DNA of 64,000 bases from Synchiropus splendidus (Eukaryota > Chordata > Actinopteri > Syngnathiformes > Callionymidae). Below are positions 58,601-64,000 of this stretch, piece after piece (position 1 is the first letter of the stretch; each line of letters starts with the position of its first letter). The notes under the pieces are model-generated. The model did no database searches and had not been told where the DNA came from. It worked only from the letters and a program-made list of their open reading frames with translations. The DNA is taken from assembly GCF_027744825.2 (NCBI RefSeq), contig NC_071342.1, positions 22,784,001-22,848,000 on the forward strand, written 5' to 3'. The position numbers and the translations under genes were made by a program.

Positions 58601-61600
58601 GACTGCACAGACGACAGCCGGGCCACCAGGCTGAAGATCTGTTATCTGATGAGGTGAGGAGGCTGGATCACAACCTGTGATGACACATGGGCTCAGCTGT
58701 GATGTCTTCAGGTACTGGATCATGACCTTCCCTGCCGAGTTCAACCTGGACCTGGGTCTGATCCGGATCACTGAGGAGTTCCGGGAGGTGGCTGCTAAAC
58801 TGGGCTGCGAGGCTCACTTCAAGCTGATCGACATCTCCACCATGTGAGGGATCAGATGTTCTGAACCTCAGGGACGAATTACAGGCTGCTCCTCTCCCTC
58901 CTGCAGACCTTCCTACGACTGGATGAGGAAGCTGACTCAGCGGAAGAAGCAGGCGAAGAAGGGGAAAGCCTCGCTCCTGTTTGACCATCTGGAGCCCATG
59001 GAGCTAGCGGAGCACCTCACCTTCCTGGAGTTCAAGTCCATCAGGAGGATTTCGGTACGTGGCCTGATCATTCAGGTCAGGTTCTTGTGTGAGGTCAGGT
59101 AGAACTGAATTTGGAATCCAAATGATGAGATCTCCTGTGTTCATGATGTGAAAACATGACTCATGAAATCATTTTAAACACGTTGTAATAAACATCTTCA
59201 AGGAGGCCAAAAATAGGGCAAAAAAAAAACTTGCTGAATGCAGCAAGGACAACTGAAAGACATCTAAGATGAAGTGAAGTGAGTCACAGTTTGGTTAGTC
59301 TCTAGAGACTCTGCTATGTCCGTGAAATATTTACCTACTGGCCGCTTGTAGCGGGACTCTGAGACCGAGAGCTCTGCATTTATCAAAGTTTCCACTCCAA
59401 ACGTTTTTAAAAGTTTCAGATTCAGGTGGCTGGCGAACGCTGCACCTGACTCCAAAACGGCGACGGATCCAGTCGTTTCCGTCTCGGCGTAAACCACACC
59501 TGAGATAGGCTTCTCACCTGGTTCAGTGAAATTAGTGACCTCCTCCAACTGGTTTGGGATGAATAATCTGTCCGTCCATCAGTCACCTCTGTTCTGGTTT
59601 CATCATCAGACCCCAGTCCAAACACCTAGCCTGTCAGACGTGATGCATTCAGGCGCAGTCTGACTCTTAAAATTCTGTTACACAATTCAAACTCAACTCT
59701 TCTTGTCAAGTTGCATCCTTCCTCGCTGTACCACGTTCTGTTGTTTCATATATGTAGGTGTTTCCTTTACCTCCTGTTGCTTGTGTTAAATGAAAATATT
59801 CAAAAAGAAACCTTCATAAGAGTCACACTTCAAGCGGGTTGATGCTGAGGGATGGTTTTTGCTGCACATTGCTGTGAATCCAGACAGACCAGGCAACTGA
59901 CAACAAACATGTCTCCTGCTCTGGTGCTTCCGTGTGAAGCTCCCACCTGCTGCTGGACTTCCTGGAATCAGTGGGAGACGTGACCTCTCACCAGTATCGG
60001 TGCTGGAAACCTGCTGCTGCTTGCTCCTGCCCGCCACTCACCTCCCCCGCTCCCTCCCTCCCTCCTACTCCTCAGGCTGCTTCCGCTCAGGTCCTCTCTG
60101 TGCTCTAAGTTCAGGGACTACCAGAGCTACGTGGTCCACGGATGCCTGCTGGAGAACCCGACCCTGGAGCGCTCCATCGCTCTCTTCAACGGCGTCTCCC
60201 AGTGGGTCCAGCTCATGGTGCTCAGCAAGCTGACCCCCCCGACCCGGGCCGAGGTCATCACCAAGTACATACACGTGGCTCAGGTAGGAGGAGGGTCACT
60301 CAGGACCGACGACAAGCTCGCGTCTATTATGTCGGGACTGGCTCGGATCATGACCAGACCAATTCCCTGCTGACATCATGTGGTTTGACCTTTGACCCTA
60401 GAAACTGCTGCAGCTGCAGAACTTCAACACACTGATGGCCGTGGTAGGCGGCCTGAGCCACAGCTCCATCTCCCGACTCAAGGAGACGCACTCGTACCTT
60501 CCAGCTGAGGTGGTGAGGGTGAGTGAGGCAGGCAGGCAGGCCACGCCCACACAGTTCACTTCAGCGCATCCTCCGACACAGATCTGGCGGGAGATGACCG
60601 AACTGGTCTCCTCCAACAACAACTACTCGTGCTACAGAAAAGCCTTCGGTGAGTGTCGGGGCTTCAAGATCCCCATCCTGGGCGTCCACCTGAAGGACCT
60701 GATCGCCGTGCACGTGGTCTTCCCTGACCTGGTGGACCACAAGGTGAACCTGGTGAAGATGCAGCAGCTGTACCTGACCTTCAACGAGCTGGTGTCTCTG
60801 CAGACGGCAGCGGCTCAGGTGGAGCCCAACATGGACCTGATCCACCTGCTGACGGTGAGTCCTCTTCAGGTGGGACTCAAAACTCTTCTGAGCGTATTTT
60901 ACAAGGGAATAGCGGAAACAAGCTGCGTCATACGGAGCGTCATGATTGATCCACGCTGCTCTCACAACACCTTGAACGCAGTGAGAGAGATGACTGACGA
61001 TGGAGAAGGTTTTAGTCAGTGAAGTCCGTCAGAAATGATCAATGAATCGTCTGGTGATCTTCAGCAACTTGGGGAAAACCAGCATGTGTCCTCTTCGCTG
61101 TCCCCCTCATGCAGACAGCTGCGAGATCACAGCAGTGAAAACAGTTACTGTAGAGCACAGCATTATTCATTTAAGCAAATCTGTCAATAAAATCAGGTGT
61201 TTATCAGCCGAATAAAGCCGAAAACACATGAGTTATCAAACACCCGCACACATCGTGAGTCCCGGACCGCTGCGCTGCGCTCCCGTTCCCCAGCACCAGT
61301 CTCCTGCAGCTGAAGCTGCTCACCTCAGGGTTCTGGGAGTTTGAGAAGCGGCTGGATTTAAAGAAAGGTAAGGAGAGATCAGGAGACTAAAGGCTGGTCC
61401 TGGTCCTCTTCCTTCTAGTTCAGAGGAACACATCTTGATTGGTCGGCTAAAATGTCTGACTCAGCGAGTGACATCTTTCCTCTCTGATTCTGATGTTGAG
61501 CTCACTATTTTTTCTTTCAGCTGTCTCTGGACCTGTACTACACCGAGGACGAGATCTACGAGCTGTCGTTGCTGAGGGAACCACGGAACCCCAAGTCTCT

Positions 61601-64000
61601 GGTGAGAAGTGGAAGATGAAGAGCTAAGCTCGTGTGGTTCTGAGAAGATTCTTCAAGCCAGTGGAAAAGTCTTGGCCTTATGTGCTCCTCAGAGCTGTCA
61701 CGTATAGCTCAGACCTTAAAAGGCCTGGGTGCACTCATGGCTGTAGCTGTCTGCAGCTGCAGGACACCATGAAGCTTCATCTGCTGACCCTCTGAAATCC
61801 ATCACTTTGAAGAGTTGTCCTCTCGCCTGGTGGTACTGACTGACTCCTGATACAGACTCATACTAACATAAGCTGTGATGAGGAGACGTGCACAAAGTTT
61901 GCTGGGTTCCACAGCGAACCCTAGACCACCTCCATGTTGAGGCTGACTTTTCTGCTCAATGTCTGGGTGGGGAAAATCACTGTCTGAACTAGCTCCGGGC
62001 TGCTGACAGTTTAAGTCAGTCTTCTATCGGCAGCTGCTCCTCTCTCCTCTGTGTTTGAGTCAGAATCTAATGGCAACCCGTTCCATTCCCAGCCGACCTC
62101 CCCAACCACTCCCAACAAACCTCTGGCACCGCTGGACTGGGCCTCCAGTGTCACCACCAAACCCGACCCCTCACTGGTCAACAAGCACATCAGAAAGGTG
62201 GTGGATGTGAGTCCTTCTGCACTGCCGTCTTTTGGTTTGAGTCCCTCAGGAATGGTCATGGAGTTTTGTGTCGCTCCTCCAAGTCTGTGTTCAGGAACTA
62301 CGACCACGACCACGACGGATACATTTCACAGGAGGACTTCGAGAGCGTCGCTGCTAACTTCCCCTTCTTGGACTCCTTCTGTGTTCTGGACAAAGATCAG
62401 TGAGTGTCGAGTCCTTCACAAGTGAGACTCATTTGACTTGTCCCAGACAGTCTGGGTCGGACTGTGCCACATGTCATGAAGGAGTTTCACAATGATTATA
62501 TCACACTGAAGTTCACAACAGACCTTTGACACTCTCTCTCATAGTTTGCTCTCCAGACAACAGGGAACCTTTGTCAGTGCACAAGTTCCTGCTCCACTGA
62601 TCCCACTGATGCACAAGACACGTGGCAGCTAGGATGAGAACAACAACAACAAACATGGAGGAATCCCTGAACACAAGCAAACAAAAGCATCTGTTTGGTT
62701 TTGTTCAGGGAGGTTTTTCACTACACAATGTCCAGGGTTTCCACTACTCTGAATGGACTTGACATTCTTATATAACATTGAAATTCTTATACAAATATTT
62801 TCAAGACATAAAAAGAGCTTTAGTTTAAATAAGGTGATATAAAAACTTGAGTATAGCCACCATGGTGATATATTTTTTTGAATGATCTAGTGTTGACTTC
62901 CAGCAGACATCAGAACACATTACGCAGTGCGACCAACAACAGCATGACTCGTGACTCACGTGGCCATCTGATGAGTGGCAGTTAGTCAAGGGATGTGAAC
63001 CTCTGACCTTCCCCTCCAGAGACGGCTTGATCAGCAAGGACGAGATGATGGCCTACTTCCTGCGAGCCAACCCGCTGCTGCAGTGTAAGATGGGCCCGGG
63101 CTTCGTCCACAGCTTCCAGGAGATGACCTACCTGAAGCCCACATTCTGTGAGCACTGCGCCGGATTTGTGAGTCACGTCGTCACCGCTATCACAACATTG
63201 TTTCCTCATCCCAAAAAACGGTAGTGCATTGTTTCTCATCCCCGAACCTCTCCGTCTCCTTGTCTTTCTGCCCATGTGGATGGCGGACCTGCAGCTGTGG
63301 GGGATCATCAAGCAGGGGTACAAGTGCAGAGGTATGTCTACTGGCGCCCCCGGTGGCGATGTTAAAAAGCGCAGCCTCAGAGAGCGTCATATGCAAGTTA
63401 GAACCATAGATCGGCCTCTTAACAACTGGCTCCGGACTTCAGGAGGTCACGAGAGAGGTCAGTAACCACATCTCCCTCCTCCACCTCAGACTGCGGCGTC
63501 AACTGTCACAAACAGTGTCGGGAGCTGCTGGTTCTGGCCTGCAGGAAGCTGCTGCGCTCAGGCTCACTGGGGAGTTCCTCGCCGCCCAGAATGACTCACA
63601 GCTCGCTGCCCAGCAGCCCCTCTCTGCCCACCTGCCCAGGTCTGCCACGCTCTCACCAGCTGGGTTCCTCTTGCTGCACTCGCTCTGATCCACTCCTGTG
63701 TCCACCAGACGACGACGAGGTCTTCGACTTCCCACGCATCGACTCATCAGGTCAGAGTCTGGACGCCAAGTCCATCACCCTGGTGACCGGCACCGCGCAG
63801 AGGATCTCCGTGCGCCTGCAGAGAGCCACCATCAGCCAGGCCACGCAGACGGAGCCTCTGTGGGCGGAGCACACGTGGGCGGGGGGCGACGGCGGTTCGC
63901 ACACCTTTCCCAAAATGAAATACAGGACTCACAGGAAGACCTCCAAGAACAAAGGGCCGGAGACCTGGGACGGACAGGAGGGCGGCAAGAAGAAGGCCCT
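55306..64000 (+). CDS. rasgrp3: RAS guanyl-releasing protein 3, 15 coding exons in window, 3' partial (671 aa)
   Basis: A cytosolic exchange factor that activates Ras and Rap on membranes in response to diacylglycerol and Ca2+. Exons: 55306-55375, 55498-55600, 58594-58653, 58712-58843, 58907-59054, 60110-60283, 60402-60518, 60582-60854, 61521-61601, 62093-62206, 62284-62399, 63020-63167, 63295-63331, 63490-63639, 63709-64000. All phases agree. Start [12 protein letters not shown] in a CACCATGG context; human begins MGSSGLGKAATL. Order: Ras exchange motif (about 1-120), CDC25 catalytic domain (about 150-385), EF-hand pair (431-471), C1 domain (493-542) and a variable tail with [13 protein letters not shown]. 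MGSSxLGKAA and the tail separate it from RASGRP1, 2 and 4. Human is 690 residues, so only about 20 are beyond the edge. Intron 2 is of the U12 AT-AC kind. Confidence 0.96.
56777..57258. mobile_element. MITE with terminal inverted repeats
   Basis: Left end TACCGTCATTTCCGGACTGT followed by AAGCCGC. The right end is GCGCTTATAGTCTGGAAATT followed by ACGG, its inverted partner. Similar ends (CCGGACTATAAG) are common in fish MITEs. A fragment of the interior (ACAAGCTG-GT-ATAC-GAGCGT) recurs inverted at about 60910-60975 in rasgrp3 intron 8. Confidence 0.7.
57480..58440 (-). mobile_element. degenerate LINE (non-LTR retrotransposon) fragment
   Basis: On the minus strand a frame begins [16 protein letters not shown] (58427 downward). 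FADD is the catalytic motif of reverse transcriptases. Further downstream lie [20 protein letters not shown] and VRWRRMI, typical of the C-terminal tail of fish LINE polymerases. The tail segment occurs twice in tandem (about 57560-57850 and 57960-58215), separated by an ATC-rich stretch. Stops and frameshifts show it is dead. It lies antisense inside the U12 intron. Confidence 0.75.
58594..59054 (+). CDS. rasgrp3: rasgrp3 exons 3-5: rest of the exchange motif and linker
   Basis: Exons 58594-58653, 58712-58843 and 58907-59054. They encode [32 protein letters not shown] and [20 protein letters not shown]. The Thr in KLTQRKK (residue 132) aligns with human Thr133, a known protein kinase C target. 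Introns of 58 and 63 bases are very short. Confidence 0.95.
60110..61601 (+). CDS. rasgrp3: rasgrp3 exons 6-9: CDC25 (RasGEF) catalytic domain
   Basis: Exons 60110-60283, 60402-60518, 60582-60854 and 61521-61601. Conserved blocks are [60 protein letters not shown] and [32 protein letters not shown] and the [10 protein letters not shown] block form the Ras-contacting core. Exon 8 contains an internal GGTGAGTG (TTCGGTGAGTGT) that looks like a donor but is coding. Intron 5 is 1.06 kb with nothing recognised; intron 8 is 0.67 kb and holds a MITE fragment. Confidence 0.95.
61602..62092 (+). other. rasgrp3: rasgrp3 intron 9
   Basis: 491 bases with nothing recognised. Confidence 0.6.
62093..63167 (+). 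CDS. rasgrp3: rasgrp3 exons 10-12: linker, EF-hand pair and start of C1
   Basis: Exons 62093-62206, 62284-62399 and 63020-63167. The linker has [19 protein letters not shown]-hand 1 loop [12 protein letters not shown] (431-442) and EF-hand 2 loop [12 protein letters not shown] (460-471) both keep calcium ligands at positions 1, 3, 5 and 12. The C1 domain opens [20 protein letters not shown] with its first His and Cys zinc ligands at 493, 506 and 509. Confidence 0.95.
62565..62880 (-). repeat. dispersed repeat family B, copy 2 (inverted)
   Basis: Reverse complement of 34881-35190, located in rasgrp3 intron 11. About 27 kb separates the two copies. Confidence 0.75.
63295..64000 (+). CDS. rasgrp3: rasgrp3 exons 13-15: rest of C1 and variable tail (partial)
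   Basis: Exons 63295-63331, 63490-63639 and 63709-64000. The C1 domain finishes [28 protein letters not shown]. All zinc-ligand Cys and His are present, as is the Trp-Gly loop (LWGII) that inserts into diacylglycerol membranes. The Ser/Pro-rich tail has [25 protein letters not shown] and [20 protein letters not shown]. The intron at 63640-63708 is only 69 bases and keeps the frame open if retained. The frame is open to the last base of the window. Confidence 0.93.

Noticed and set aside
60641..60660. GGTGAGTG resembling a donor inside rasgrp3 exon 8
   Set aside because: Coding continues as [14 protein letters not shown], matching human [14 protein letters not shown], so it is not used in the main transcript.
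61261..61372. Exon-like stretch with a GTAAGG donor in rasgrp3 intron 8
   Set aside because: Reads [22 protein letters not shown] sequence, but human RASGRP3 has nothing between the flanking exons and the phases already join perfectly without it.
1..64000. CRISPR arrays, operons, phage or toxin-antitoxin systems
   Set aside because: The sequence is vertebrate nuclear DNA with split genes; no such structure is present.

Overview
This window is nuclear DNA from a vertebrate, almost certainly a ray-finned (teleost) fish. It has multi-exon genes with GT-AG introns, several introns of only 60-90 bases, microsatellites, and many short inverted-repeat transposon relics. Two well-supported genes fill it, both on the + strand: ltbp1 (latent TGF-beta binding protein 1, 5958-46357, complete) and rasgrp3 (RAS guanyl-releasing protein 3, 55306 to the window end, lacking only the last residues). 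The same order and orientation, LTBP1 then RASGRP3, is found on human chromosome 2p22, so this is a conserved neighbourhood. Gene models were built by hand from splice sites, reading phase and protein similarity recalled from memory; no database was searched.

Layout. 1-831: the 3' end of an unidentified + strand gene with a poly(A) signal. 832-5450: mostly featureless, with one possible intronless minus-strand gene (3476-4105). 5450-5957: GC-rich promoter and 5'UTR of the long ltbp1 form. 5958-46357: 28 ltbp1 coding exons whose phases all agree, giving 1482 residues. Large 5' introns (about 5 kb each) separate the N-terminal exons, and a second promoter with its own signal peptide lies at exon 5. 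46358-47790: ltbp1 3'UTR. 48332-48880: a 51-bp minisatellite. 50-55 kb: candidate noncoding first exons of rasgrp3 among transposon fragments. 55306-64000: 15 rasgrp3 coding exons.

Biology. LTBP1 is a secreted matrix protein that disulphide-bonds the TGF-beta propeptide and stores latent TGF-beta on fibrillin and fibronectin networks. RasGRP3 is a cytoplasmic, diacylglycerol- and Ca2+-responsive exchange factor for Ras and Rap. They are neighbours by conserved synteny and are not known to share a pathway step.

Most notable observations: (1) rasgrp3 intron 2 has the full signature of a minor-class (U12) AT-AC intron, and only those borders give the conserved protein; (2) ltbp1 exon 5 carries an intra-exonic acceptor that yields long and short secreted isoforms; (3) the TGF-beta-propeptide-binding TB domain of ltbp1 has His-Pro where the human protein has Phe-Pro; (4) the calcium-binding EGF array has 8 modules against 11 in human; (5) several families of foldback, hAT-like and LINE relics recur, some as inverted pairs. 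I found no operon, CRISPR, phage or other prokaryotic system, and nothing that looks like a wholly new biological system.
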